A stretch of 44,590 bases of DNA from an uncultured Ruminococcus sp. (GTDB taxonomy: Bacteria > Bacillota > Clostridia > Oscillospirales > Ruminococcaceae). This document shows, piece by piece, positions 17,361 through 25,606 of this stretch. Location: contig UQEM01000004.1 in the NCBI GenBank assembly GCA_900540005.1, positions 1 through 44,590 on the forward strand. The letters are read 5' to 3'. The notes under the pieces are model-generated. The model ran no database searches. It had not been told where the DNA came from and worked only from the letters and a program-made list of their open reading frames with translations. How positions within the stretch are numbered: position 1 is the first letter of the stretch; each line of letters begins with the position of its first letter. The translations under genes were made by a program, and so were the position numbers.

Positions 17361-18551
17361 ATGAAGATCAATCTTGCAGTTTTATTCGGCGGTAAGAGCG
17401 TCGAGCACGAAGTTTCCGTAATTTCCGCTGTTCAGGCAATGGCGAGCATAAACAAGGAGAAATACAACATCATTCCCGTATACATGACCAAGAGCAACGA
17501 GTTCTGGACGGGCGAAAAGCTCATGGACATCAACGCTTTCAAGGACATTCCCGCACTTCTCAAGGAGTGTACCGAGTGCGTATTTGTACGCAGCGAGGGT
17601 AAAGTGCAGCTTATCAGACAGAAGATGAAAAAGTTCGGCTCTAACCTCATCTCCGATATCGATGTGGCATTTCCTATCGTTCACGGCACAAATGTTGAGG
17701 ACGGCGCACTTCAGGGCTATCTCCACACTCTTGACCTGCCCTATGTAGGCTGTGACGTGCTCGCTTCGGCTATCGGTATGGATAAATTTGTCATGAAGAT
17801 ACTTCTCAAAGACGCAGGATTCCCTGTTCTCGACTGCCTCAGATTCTCCGCTTTCGAGATCGACAGAATCGAGGAACTTGCTGATAAGGTCGAGGCTAAA
17901 TTCGACTATCCCGTTATCGTAAAGCCTATCAACCTCGGTTCAAGTGTCGGTATCTCAAAGGCAAGCGACAGAAGCGGACTCCTCAACTCAATGGAGGAGG
18001 CTTTCCAGTTCTCTGACCGTATCCTCGTAGAGCCTGCCGTTGTTCAGCTCAAAGAGATAAACTGCTCGGTAGTCGGCGACAGCGAGGAGGCAGAGGCTTC
18101 CGTTTGCGAAGAACCCGTTCAGGCAAGCGAGGACGATATCCTCAGCTTCAATCAGAAGTATGTCGGTGGCGGAAAGTCCGGCGGCAGCAAGGGCATGGCT
18201 ACCCTGAAAAGAAAGATACCCGCTGAGATCACTCCCGAACAGGACGAGTATATAAGAAAAATAGCAGTTGACGCATTCCGCTACCTCGGCTGCAACGGCG
18301 TTACCCGTATCGACTTCATGATAGATATGGCAACCGACAAGATATACATCAACGAGATAAACACGATACCCGGCTCGCTCGCATTCTATCTCTGGGAACC
18401 CAAGGGCGTAAAGTACACCGAGCTCCTCGAACGCATGATACAGCTTGCTCTCAAGCGTCACCGTCAGGCTGAAAAGATAAACTACTCATTCGACACGAAC
18501 ATTCTCTCAATGGGAGGCAGCTTCGGCTCAAAGGGCGGCAGCAAACTCTGA
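17361..18551 (+). CDS. ddl: D-alanine--D-alanine ligase with extended omega loop
   Basis: ATP-grasp ligase joining two D-alanines for peptidoglycan. It opens MKINLAVLFGGKSVEHEVSV and has IVKPINLGSSVGISK, the metal-binding GVTRIDFM and EINTIPG. At 396 aa it is longer than the usual 310-370. The omega loop following QKY (Tyr267) carries a Gly/Ser/Lys-rich insertion (about 268-285), and the C-terminal tail repeats the same GSKGG flavour. The loop influences whether D-Ala or D-lactate is accepted; the aligned tyrosine favours D-Ala. AAAAGGAG precedes the ATG; it is 31 bases after the MurF-like gene. Confidence 0.92.
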   Translation: MKINLAVLFGGKSVEHEVSVISAVQAMASINKEKYNIIPVYMTKSNEFWTGEKLMDINAFKDIPALLKECTECVFVRSEGKVQLIRQKMKKFGSNLISDIDVAFPIVHGTNVEDGALQGYLHTLDLPYVGCDVLASAIGMDKFVMKILLKDAGFPVLDCLRFSAFEIDRIEELADKVEAKFDYPVIVKPINLGSSVGISKASDRSGLLNSMEEAFQFSDRILVEPAVVQLKEINCSVVGDSEEAEASVCEEPVQASEDDILSFNQKYVGGGKSGGSKGMATLKRKIPAEITPEQDEYIRKIAVDAFRYLGCNGVTRIDFMIDMATDKIYINEINTIPGSLAFYLWEPKGVKYTELLERMIQLALKRHRQAEKINYSFDTNILSMGGSFGSKGGSKL

Positions 18552-18587
18552 GCCGATCAAATCAGCACCGCATAAAAGGAGGAAAAC

Positions 18588-19169
18588 ATGACTGAAAAGG
18601 AAAAACTACAGGCAGGCGAGCTTTACAACAGCAATGACCCTGAACTTGTGGCAGAACGGACAGCAGCAAAAAAGCTGTGCATGGAATACAACAATGCGAC
18701 CTATAACGACTACCAGAAAAAGGAGCGTCTCCTTGACCGCCTTGTGGCTCTCCGCGGCGAAAACACAATAATTGAGCCTGATTTCTTCTGCGACTACGGC
18801 TATAACATCATTCTCGGCGATAATTTCTACGTCAATCACAACTGCGTTATACTCGACTGCGCTGAGGTTATCTTCGGCGACAACGTTTTCATCGGGCCTA
18901 ACTGCGGTTTCTACACGGCAGGTCATCCCCTTGACGCCAAAACACGCAACAGCGGTCTTGAATACGCAAAGCCGATAAAGGTCGGCAGCGATGTGTGGAT
19001 AGGCGGCAACGTTTGCGTTATGCCCGGCGTTACTATCGGCAGCAATGTCGTTATCGGCGCAGGCAGCGTTGTTACCAAGGATATCCCTGACGGAGTTGTC
19101 GCTGTAGGCTCTCCCTGCAAGCCAATAAAGAAAATCGATGCAGATACCACCGACAAGGAGAATCAATAA
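18588..19169 (+). CDS. Sugar O-acetyltransferase (maltose/galactoside acetyltransferase family)
   Basis: 193-residue left-handed beta-helix acetyltransferase of the Maa/LacA/NodL group. The N-terminal Mac domain (LQAGELYNSNDPEL) is followed by hexapeptide repeats, the catalytic His113 in YTAGHPLD and the acetyl-CoA loop WIGGNVCVMPGVTIG. It transfers acetyl from acetyl-CoA to a sugar hydroxyl in the cytosol; the acceptor is unknown. AAAAGGAGG precedes the ATG. Its stop overlaps the start of the LysR gene by one base, so the regulator is made with it. Confidence 0.92.
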   Translation: MTEKEKLQAGELYNSNDPELVAERTAAKKLCMEYNNATYNDYQKKERLLDRLVALRGENTIIEPDFFCDYGYNIILGDNFYVNHNCVILDCAEVIFGDNVFIGPNCGFYTAGHPLDAKTRNSGLEYAKPIKVGSDVWIGGNVCVMPGVTIGSNVVIGAGSVVTKDIPDGVVAVGSPCKPIKKIDADTTDKENQ

Positions 19170-20119
19170 TGAACACCCTGCACTTTAAATATGCAGTAGA
19201 GATCGAAAAAACACGTTCCATCACTCAGGCGGCTGAGAACCTTTACATGGCTCAGCCTAACCTGAGCAAGGCTATCAAAGAGCTTGAAAATACCCTCGGG
19301 ATAACCATTTTCCGCAGAACTTCAAAGGGCGTTATCCCGACCGACCAAGGGCTTAAATTTCTCGAATACGCTCGTCAGATACTCATTCAGATAGACAATA
19401 TGGAGGCTATACACGCTCCGGATAAGCCTGAAAACAACAAGCTGAGAATATCCGTTCCGCGCACGAGCTATATCTCCAAGGCGTTTTCGGAGTACATAGC
19501 CGAAATGGACAGTCCCGAGGATATGGAGATATACTTCTGCGAGACAAACGCTCTGCGAACTATCGAAAATGTCCGCGAGAACGGCTATGATTTCGGAATA
19601 ATCCGCTATAACACGGCTCATGAAAAGTACTTTACCGACTACCTAAGCGAGAAAAATCTTGACGGCAAGCTGCTGTGGGAGTTTCAGATGCTCGCGGTCA
19701 TGTCCTCCGAGCATCCTGCTGCAAACCTTGAAGAACTGACCTATTCCGCGCTCTCAACGGACTATATCGAACTCGGACAGGGAGACGAGGCAGTTCCCTA
19801 TGTTTCGGGCGCTCCCGAAAAGCTCTACGCCTCGAACCGTCCCGCCGACGTTCCGAGCAAAAAGCTGCTCATGTACGACCGCGGAAGTGCTCTTGACTTT
19901 CTACTGACCGTACCGCAGTCTTTCATGCTTGACTCCCCCGTTCCTGCAAGTCTGTGCGGAAAGTATGACCTCGTCCAGCGCAAGTGCGCCTTCGCCGACA
20001 ACAACTACAAGGATATGCTGATATACACGGCAGGCCACAAGCTTTCGGAAAAGGAGCTGAAACTCGTCAATAAGCTCTATGAAGTCCGCAACGAGGCGGC
20101 TTTTGTCGAATACAAGTAA
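19169..20119 (+). CDS. LysR-family transcriptional regulator
   Basis: 316 residues. Residues 3-61 are a LysR winged helix-turn-helix (EKTRSITQAAENLYMAQPNL, LSKAIKELE, LGITIFRR), then a linker helix and a periplasmic-binding-like effector domain from about 92. The effector is not recognisable. It overlaps the acetyltransferase gene by one base, so it sits last in the operon; autoregulation of the operon or control of nfnAB just downstream are both possible. A terminator follows its stop codon. Confidence 0.92.
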   Translation: MNTLHFKYAVEIEKTRSITQAAENLYMAQPNLSKAIKELENTLGITIFRRTSKGVIPTDQGLKFLEYARQILIQIDNMEAIHAPDKPENNKLRISVPRTSYISKAFSEYIAEMDSPEDMEIYFCETNALRTIENVRENGYDFGIIRYNTAHEKYFTDYLSEKNLDGKLLWEFQMLAVMSSEHPAANLEELTYSALSTDYIELGQGDEAVPYVSGAPEKLYASNRPADVPSKKLLMYDRGSALDFLLTVPQSFMLDSPVPASLCGKYDLVQRKCAFADNNYKDMLIYTAGHKLSEKELKLVNKLYEVRNEAAFVEYK

Positions 20120-20120
20120 C

Positions 20121-20152
20121 AAAGACGGTCCTACGGCCGTCTTTAATTTTTT
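20121..20152 (+). terminator. Intrinsic terminator after the LysR gene
   Basis: AAAGACGGTC (20121-20130) pairs with GGCCGTCTTT (20135-20144, one G-T pair), loop CTAC, followed by AATTTTTTAT. Confidence 0.88.
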
Positions 20153-20168
20153 ATCCAATATTTTTATG

Positions 20169-20197
20169 TTGCTTTTTTGGCGCATATATGTTATAAT
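20169..20197 (+). promoter_or_regulatory. Promoter of the nfnAB-like operon
   Basis: -35 TTGCTT (20169-20174), 17-base spacer, -10 TATAAT (20192-20197), leaving a leader of about 95 bases. Confidence 0.7.
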
Positions 20198-20296
20198 TAT
20201 CGTTGATACCCATGCAATATACAATTTACGGGCATCGCGGCAATGTCGCCCCGATTTCCCGAATGTTGCAAATCTATTCGTAAGGTTGGTAATGTT

Positions 20297-21136
20297 ATGT
20301 TTGAAATTCTTGAAAAGAGAAGCCTTAACCCCACCGTTACACTCATGAAGATCTACGCTCCGAGAGTAGCGGCAAAGGGAGAGCCGGGTCAGTTTATCAT
20401 TCTCCGAACAGACGAGAACGGCGAGCGCATACCGCTCACTATCGCTGACTTCGACCGTGATAAGGAAACTGTTACAATAATTTTCCAGATCGTCGGAGCT
20501 ACCACAGAAAAGCTCAATCACCTGAACGAGGGCGAATGTCTCCACGATTTTGTCGGCCCTCTCGGCAGAGCTACCGAGACCGAGGGTCTTAAAAAGGTCG
20601 CAGTAGTGGGCGGCGGCGTAGGCTGTGCTATCGCTTACCCTGTAGCAAAGAAACTCCACGATATCGGCGTTGAAGTCCACGCTATCGTCGGATTCAGAAA
20701 CAAAGATCTCGTTATCCTTGAGGACGAGTTCAAGGCGGCTTCGAGCAAATTCGTGCTCATGTCCGACGACGGAAGCGCAGGCGAAAAGGGCCTTGTTACC
20801 GATGCCCTCAAAAAGCTTATCGAGAGCGGCGAAAAGTACGATCGCGTTATAACGATAGGCCCTCTCATCATGATGAAGTTCGTATGTCAGCTCACAAAGC
20901 AGTACGAGATACCCACAGTTGCTTCCATGAACCCGATCATGATCGACGGAACAGGTATGTGCGGCGGCTGCCGTCTTACTGTCGGCGGACAGACAAAGTT
21001 TGCCTGCGTTGACGGCCCCGAATTCGACGGCCACCTCATCGACTTTGACGAGGCTATGGCGCGCGGAGCTATGTATCGTCCCTTTGAGCGCAAGGCTCAT
21101 GAGGAGACTTGCAATCTGTTCAAGGAGGTAAAGTAA
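20297..21136 (+). CDS. nfnA: NfnA-like FAD/NAD-binding Fe-S subunit of ferredoxin:NADP oxidoreductase
   Basis: 279-residue ferredoxin-NADP reductase-like protein: FAD-binding barrel (1-95, RIPLTIADFD), NAD(P) domain with VVGGGVGCAIAYPVAKKL, and a C-terminal [2Fe-2S] site GMCGGCRLT...FACVDGPEF. This is the small subunit type of the electron-bifurcating NADH-dependent reduced ferredoxin:NADP+ oxidoreductase, also annotated SudB or dihydroorotate dehydrogenase electron-transfer-like. Pairing with an NfnB-like gene one base later supports Nfn. The ATG at 20297 is preceded by TAAGGTT; a longer in-frame ATG at 20243 lacks a ribosome site and family sequence. Confidence 0.85.
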   Translation: MFEILEKRSLNPTVTLMKIYAPRVAAKGEPGQFIILRTDENGERIPLTIADFDRDKETVTIIFQIVGATTEKLNHLNEGECLHDFVGPLGRATETEGLKKVAVVGGGVGCAIAYPVAKKLHDIGVEVHAIVGFRNKDLVILEDEFKAASSKFVLMSDDGSAGEKGLVTDALKKLIESGEKYDRVITIGPLIMMKFVCQLTKQYEIPTVASMNPIMIDGTGMCGGCRLTVGGQTKFACVDGPEFDGHLIDFDEAMARGAMYRPFERKAHEETCNLFKEVK

Positions 21137-21137
21137 T

Positions 21138-22523
21138 ATGCCAAATATGTCTTTAAAGAGAAACGAAATGCCCGTTCAGGAGCCTGACGTAAGAAACAAG
21201 AACTTCAGGGAAGTTGCTCTCGGCTACACAGAGGAACAGGCTGTTGACGAGGCTAAGAGATGCCTCGGCTGCAAGAACAAGCCCTGCTCAAAGGGCTGTC
21301 CCGTACAGATAGATATCCCTGCATTCATCGCTCAGGTCGCAGAGGGCAACTTTGAGGAAGCATATAAGATCATCACTCAGTCAAGCTCGCTCCCTGCTGT
21401 ATGCGGCAGAGTATGTCCCCAGGAAACTCAGTGCGAGTGCAAGTGCGTTCGCGGCATAAAGGGCGAACCTGTTGCTATCGGCAGACTTGAGAGATTCGTT
21501 GCGGACTGGCACAATGCTCAGCCCGAGGCTGCTGTTGAAAAGCCCGTTTCAAACGGCCATAAGGCTGCCGTTATCGGTTCAGGCCCGTCAGGTCTTACCT
21601 GCGCAGGCGACCTTGCAAAGAAGGGCTATGACGTTACGGTTTACGAGGCTCTCCACATTGCAGGCGGAGTTCTCTCATACGGTATCCCCGAGTTCAGACT
21701 TCCTAAGTCTATCGTTCAGAAGGAGATAGACGGACTCAAGGCTCTTGGCGTAAATGTCGAAACAAACACTGTTGTCGGCAAGACAGTCTCGGTTGACGAA
21801 CTCATGAAAAATGAAGGCTATGAGACCGTATTCATCGGCTCGGGCGCAGGACTTCCGCGTTTCATGAATATCCCCGGCGAGAACCTCAACGGCGTTTACT
21901 CCGCTAACGAGTTCCTCACAAGAATTAACCTCATGAAGGCGTACAAGCCCGACAGCTCCACACCTATCCACGCTGGCAAGACTGCGGTCATCGTAGGCGG
22001 CGGAAACGTTGCAATGGACGCTGCACGCTGTGCAAAGAGACTCGGTGCGAATGTTTACATAGTTTACCGCCGTACCGAGAACGAACTTCCTGCCCGTGCA
22101 GAGGAAGTTGAGCACGCTAAGGAGGAGGGGATCATCTTTAAGTTCCTCACAAATCCTACAGAGATCAAGTCCTCCGAGAACGGCTGGGTAAGCAGTATCG
22201 TATGCCAGCAGATGGAGCTTTCCGAGCCTGACGCATCTGGCAGAGCAAAGCCTGTTCCGATACCCGGCGCTTTCGTTGAGATCGAGGCTGACTGCGTTAT
22301 CATGTCTATCGGTACTTCACCCAATCCGCTCATCAAGTCCACAACAGAGGGTCTTGATACACAGAAGTGGGGCGGCATAATCGCGGACGATGACGGCAAG
22401 ACCTCCAAGGACGGAGTTTACGCAGGCGGTGACGCTGTAACAGGCGCTGCTACCGTTATTCTCGCTATGGGCGCAGGAAAGAAAGCTGCCGCTGCTATGG
22501 ACGAGTATATGCAGAACAAGTAA
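21138..22523 (+). CDS. nfnB: NfnB-like (glutamate synthase small-chain type) flavoprotein
   Basis: 461 residues: an N-terminal double [4Fe-4S] region with CLGCKNKPCSKGCP and CGRVCPQETQCECKC, then an FAD domain (AVIGSGPSGLTCAGDLAKKG) and an NAD(P) domain (AVIVGGGNVAMDAARCAKRLG), ending in YAGGDAVTGAATVILAMGAGK. This is the GltD-like fold; here, coupled to NfnA, it most likely forms NfnAB, which interconverts NADPH with NADH plus reduced ferredoxin. No glutamate synthase large subunit is nearby, which argues against GltD. AAGGAGGT ends inside nfnA and drives this start. SudA is the main alternative. Confidence 0.87.
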   Translation: MPNMSLKRNEMPVQEPDVRNKNFREVALGYTEEQAVDEAKRCLGCKNKPCSKGCPVQIDIPAFIAQVAEGNFEEAYKIITQSSSLPAVCGRVCPQETQCECKCVRGIKGEPVAIGRLERFVADWHNAQPEAAVEKPVSNGHKAAVIGSGPSGLTCAGDLAKKGYDVTVYEALHIAGGVLSYGIPEFRLPKSIVQKEIDGLKALGVNVETNTVVGKTVSVDELMKNEGYETVFIGSGAGLPRFMNIPGENLNGVYSANEFLTRINLMKAYKPDSSTPIHAGKTAVIVGGGNVAMDAARCAKRLGANVYIVYRRTENELPARAEEVEHAKEEGIIFKFLTNPTEIKSSENGWVSSIVCQQMELSEPDASGRAKPVPIPGAFVEIEADCVIMSIGTSPNPLIKSTTEGLDTQKWGGIIADDDGKTSKDGVYAGGDAVTGAATVILAMGAGKKAAAAMDEYMQNK

Positions 22524-22549
22524 GAACCCAATTCACAAGATAATTACGC

Positions 22550-22590
22550 AAAACGCCCCGATCACCTTTTGGAGATCGGGGCGTTTTTTA
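22550..22590 (+). terminator. Strong intrinsic terminator after nfnB
   Basis: AAAACGCCCCGATC (22550-22563) pairs perfectly with GATCGGGGCGTTTT (22574-22587), 10-base loop, run of T to 22589. Confidence 0.95.
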
Positions 22591-22609
22591 CCTGCTCTCA
22601 TATATACAG

Positions 22610-22645
22610 TAAAAAGTAAAAAGCTATGCTTTTGCAAGCATAGCT
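22610..22645 (-). terminator. Intrinsic terminator of the Ca2+ ATPase gene
   Basis: AGCTATGCTT (22622-22631) pairs with AAGCATAGCT (22636-22645), loop TTGC. On the minus strand it is followed by TTTTTACTTTTT. It lies about 120 bases past the ATPase stop. The stretch between it and the stop is AT-rich with no supported gene. Confidence 0.75.
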
Positions 22646-22763
22646 GAAAAAGAAATAATGAATAAATATAGAAGGGGAATTGGGGGATTACTTAATCCAT
22701 TTATAATATAACCCGCCTACCTTAAAATAATCTTAAATAAATAAGGCATTTTTGTAAAAATGG

Positions 22764-25409
22764 CTATTTTTTACGTTTTTCCGAGAGCGAGCCGAAAATA
22801 TTGCTCATCAGCGGAACTGCCGCGCTGAATCCGAATGCGGTCAGCAGCTCGTTGGAATTGAGCGATACGGTCTCGAATACGGTCTGTAGCTGCGGGAGCA
22901 TTACTGCCGCCGCAAGAGCCGCAAACGAAACTGCGACTGCAAGCACAAGTTTCATGTTGCCGAACGGATTCATTCTGAAAATCGACCTGTGCTCTGAACG
23001 GCACTCAAAAACGTGTATGAGCTGCGACATTACCAGCGTTATAAGTGCGGCAGTCCGGCTTGCCTCAAGACTTCCCCCGAGCCGCATCACCGTTGTGAAC
23101 GAGGCAAGCGTGGATAAGCCTATGAAAATTCCTCGGAAGATTATCTTCCACATGAGTCCGCCGGAGAAAAATCCCTCTGTCGATTTGCGCGGCGGGTGGT
23201 TCATTATGTCCTTTTCGGGAGGCTCAACGCCGAGCGCGATCGCAGGCAGACCGTCCGTCACGAGGTTGACGAGCAATATCTGCACGGGGAGCAGCACTAT
23301 CGGCATACCCATAAGTATTCCCACGAACATCGTGAGCACCTCTCCTATGTTGCACGAGAGCAGATAGCGCACGAATTTGCGGATATTAGCGTAAACACAG
23401 CGACCCTCCTCGACAGCGCTCACAAGCGTCGCAAGATTGTCGTCGAGCAGTATCACGTCCGCCGCCTGCTTGGTAACGTCCGTGCCCGTCATTCCCATTG
23501 CTACGCCCACGTCCGCTTCTTTTATCGCAGGAGCGTCATTTACGCCGTCGCCCGTCATTGTAACAATTTCTCCCCTGCGCTTGAAGCTGCGCACTATCCT
23601 CAGCTTATGCACAGGTTCAACACGGGCGAAAACCGTGTACTTTCCTATCTCGCGGTCAAGCTCCTCGTCCGTGAGTTTATCCAGCTCCGCTCCCGTCATT
23701 GCCTTGCCGCCGCGCAGAAGTCCTGCCTTTCTGGCAACTGCAACGGCGGTATTTTTGTGGTCGCCCGTGATCATTACCGTCTTTACCGAGGCTGCCGCAC
23801 ACTTTCTTATCGCAAGCTTAGCCTCCTCGCGCGGAGGGTCTATCATTCCCGAAAGTCCGAGAAAGGTAAGACCTGCACCGTTCGGGTCAAAGCTGTCGCT
23901 CTCAGAAACTGCAAGAGCAAGCACGCGCAGAGCCTTGTCGGACATCTCTATCGTTCTGTCCGCAAGCTTTCTGCGGATCGCAGGCGTAAGCGGCAGTATC
24001 TCGCCCGAGTCGCTCATATACTGCGAGCAGCGCGGAAGGATCACTTCCTCAGCACCCTTGAAATAGGTCTTGCCGCTCGTTCCGTGCAGGCAGTGAACCG
24101 CCATAAACCTCGTTTCGCTGTCAAAGGGATATTCCTCCGTGCGCCGCAGAGTGCTCTGGAGGGAGGCGTTGGTGACTCCTGCCTTTGCCGCTGCAACAAG
24201 CAGAGCTATCTCAGTCGGGTCGCCCGTGGTCTGCCACTCGCCCTTGCCGACAAGTGCTCCCCTGTTGCGGCTCCTTGGCTTTACAGGGGCGGATATCTCC
24301 GCCGTAGAGCACATTACGGCACATTTCAGCGCCTCTGTGAGAGCCTTTTCGCTCATGGGATTTACCGAAGTATGCTCAGCGCCCTTGCTGACCGAGCCGC
24401 TTATCTTATAGCCCCTGCCGCCGAAGAAATACTCTCCGCCGACAGTGTAAAGCTCCGTGACGGTCATTTTGTTCTCGGTGATAGTGCCAGTTTTGTCGGA
24501 ACATATCACCGACGCGCACCCGAGAGTCTCAACACTGTGGAGCTTATTCACGAGAGCCTTTCTCTTCATCATTCGGCTCACGGCAAGCGCGAGCGCTATC
24601 GTGACCGTAGCAGGCAGTCCCTCGGGTATCGCAGCTATCGCTATAGTGATACCAGTCATGAGCATTGTGAAAACTTCCTCGCCGCGGAGAACTCCCGCGC
24701 CAAAGACTGCCGCACACACCACAAGACAGATCATCGCCACGACCTTGCCAAGCTCGGCAAGACGCTTTTGCAGCGGAGTCTGCTCCTTGTCGATGTCCGT
24801 GAGCATCTGCGAAATTTTGCCCATTTGCGTGTTCCTGCCCGTTGCGATCACCCTCGCGCGGCAGGTACCCTTTACCGCCGAGGTTCCGCAGTAGATGATG
24901 TTCGCCTTGTTGAGCGAGTTGTCGCTGTCGTGCGGATCACCTGCTGTCTTTGCAACAGACTCCGATTCGCCCGTGAGAATGGCTTCATCAGCAAAGAAAC
25001 CCACCGCCCTGATGACAGAGCAGTCTGCCGGAACGCGGTCGCCTGCCTCAAGCTCGATAACATCACCCGAAACAAGCCGAGCCGCCTCTATTTCCTTCAG
25101 TCTGCCGTCACGATAGCATTTCGCCGTCGGAGCGGTCATTGAGCGCAGAGCTTCAAGCGTGTGCTCCGTCCTGTATTCCTGTATAAAGCCCAGAATCGCG
25201 TTCAGCAGAACTATGAGTATTATGGTGACTGCGTCGGATATTTCGCCCAGAAAAATTGAAATAACCGTCGCGCCCAGAAGTATCATCACCATAACATCAC
25301 GGAACTGCCCGAGGAATATCCTTGCAGGCCCGCTTCTTTTGCGCTCTTCGAGAATGTTTTCACCCTCGGTTTTCAGCCTTTCAGCCGCTTCTTTTTCCGT
25401 TAGTCCCAT
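22764..25409 (-). CDS. Calcium-transporting P-type ATPase (SERCA-like)
   Basis: 881-residue P2A-type ATPase in the membrane. Actuator motif LTGES (146-149 for TGES), phosphorylation motif SDKTGT with Asp305, and hinge TGDGVNDAPAIKEADVGVAMG are intact. Ca2+ ligands of SERCA are present: AAIPEGLPA in helix 4, CNIGEV in helix 5 and NLVTDGLPA in helix 6, so it should export Ca2+ using ATP. I start it at the ATG at 25409, after AAAGGGTGAG; an in-frame extension to 25487 runs through the promoter. It is transcribed alone, with its own promoter and terminator. Confidence 0.93.
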   Translation of the reverse strand: MGLTEKEAAERLKTEGENILEERKRSGPARIFLGQFRDVMVMILLGATVISIFLGEISDAVTIILIVLLNAILGFIQEYRTEHTLEALRSMTAPTAKCYRDGRLKEIEAARLVSGDVIELEAGDRVPADCSVIRAVGFFADEAILTGESESVAKTAGDPHDSDNSLNKANIIYCGTSAVKGTCRARVIATGRNTQMGKISQMLTDIDKEQTPLQKRLAELGKVVAMICLVVCAAVFGAGVLRGEEVFTMLMTGITIAIAAIPEGLPATVTIALALAVSRMMKRKALVNKLHSVETLGCASVICSDKTGTITENKMTVTELYTVGGEYFFGGRGYKISGSVSKGAEHTSVNPMSEKALTEALKCAVMCSTAEISAPVKPRSRNRGALVGKGEWQTTGDPTEIALLVAAAKAGVTNASLQSTLRRTEEYPFDSETRFMAVHCLHGTSGKTYFKGAEEVILPRCSQYMSDSGEILPLTPAIRRKLADRTIEMSDKALRVLALAVSESDSFDPNGAGLTFLGLSGMIDPPREEAKLAIRKCAAASVKTVMITGDHKNTAVAVARKAGLLRGGKAMTGAELDKLTDEELDREIGKYTVFARVEPVHKLRIVRSFKRRGEIVTMTGDGVNDAPAIKEADVGVAMGMTGTDVTKQAADVILLDDNLATLVSAVEEGRCVYANIRKFVRYLLSCNIGEVLTMFVGILMGMPIVLLPVQILLVNLVTDGLPAIALGVEPPEKDIMNHPPRKSTEGFFSGGLMWKIIFRGIFIGLSTLASFTTVMRLGGSLEASRTAALITLVMSQLIHVFECRSEHRSIFRMNPFGNMKLVLAVAVSFAALAAAVMLPQLQTVFETVSLNSNELLTAFGFSAAVPLMSNIFGSLSEKRKK

Positions 25410-25436
25410 TTTCTCACCCTTTCGGAGCTTGTTTGC

Positions 25437-25465
25437 TCTATACACAATATGTCCGGAAGTCTCAA
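25437..25465 (-). promoter_or_regulatory. Promoter of the Ca2+ ATPase gene
   Basis: Minus strand: -35 TTGAGA (25465-25460), 17-base spacer, -10 TATAGA (25442-25437). It supports the start codon at 25409. Confidence 0.65.
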
Positions 25466-25505
25466 AATATACTATCCGGTCTGCCAAAATAATAATGGCA
25501 GAGTA

Positions 25506-25526
25506 TTTGGTGGAGTGTGGGTAAAG
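25506..25526 (+). repeat. Possible decayed fragment of the three-hairpin repeat
   Basis: TTTGGTGGAGTGTGGGTAAAG resembles the 3' part of the repeat at 29448-29468 (TTTGGTGGGGTGTGGGGCAAAG) with one substitution, one more near the end and a one-base deletion. The preceding hairpins are absent. It could be chance. Confidence 0.4.
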
Positions 25527-25570
25527 TGCAAATGAGGGCGTTTTATTATAAAATATACGTTTTTGGACAA

Positions 25571-25602
25571 AGTAAAAGGAGTAACTCTACGTTACTCCTT
25601 TT
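25571..25602 (-). terminator. Intrinsic terminator of the zinc-ribbon gene
   Basis: AAAAGGAGTAAC (25574-25585) pairs perfectly with GTTACTCCTTTT (25591-25602), loop TCTAC. On the minus strand it sits directly after the stop codon region and runs into TTTTACTTT. Confidence 0.88.
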
Positions 25603-25606
25603 GCAG

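Noticed and set aside
21138..22523. Calling the flavoprotein GltD (glutamate synthase small subunit)
   Set aside because: No large subunit is nearby and it is coupled to an NfnA-like gene, so NfnB is more probable.
22658..22711. Possible 17-codon peptide (ATG to TAA) between the two terminators
   Set aside because: No ribosome site and no promoter could be supported; too short to judge from sequence alone.
23196..25142. Long plus-strand open frame of 648 codons opposite the Ca2+ ATPase
   Set aside because: Its translation is low-complexity, rich in Arg/His/Ser, and shows no family motif; the opposite strand has a complete P-type ATPase. Similar long antisense frames at 10029-11492, 6599-7756 and 19901-21100 were dismissed for the same reason.
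25410..25487. N-terminal extension of the Ca2+ ATPase
   Set aside because: It runs through a good promoter (25437-25465), and the ATG at 25409 has a ribosome site and matches the usual start of the family.
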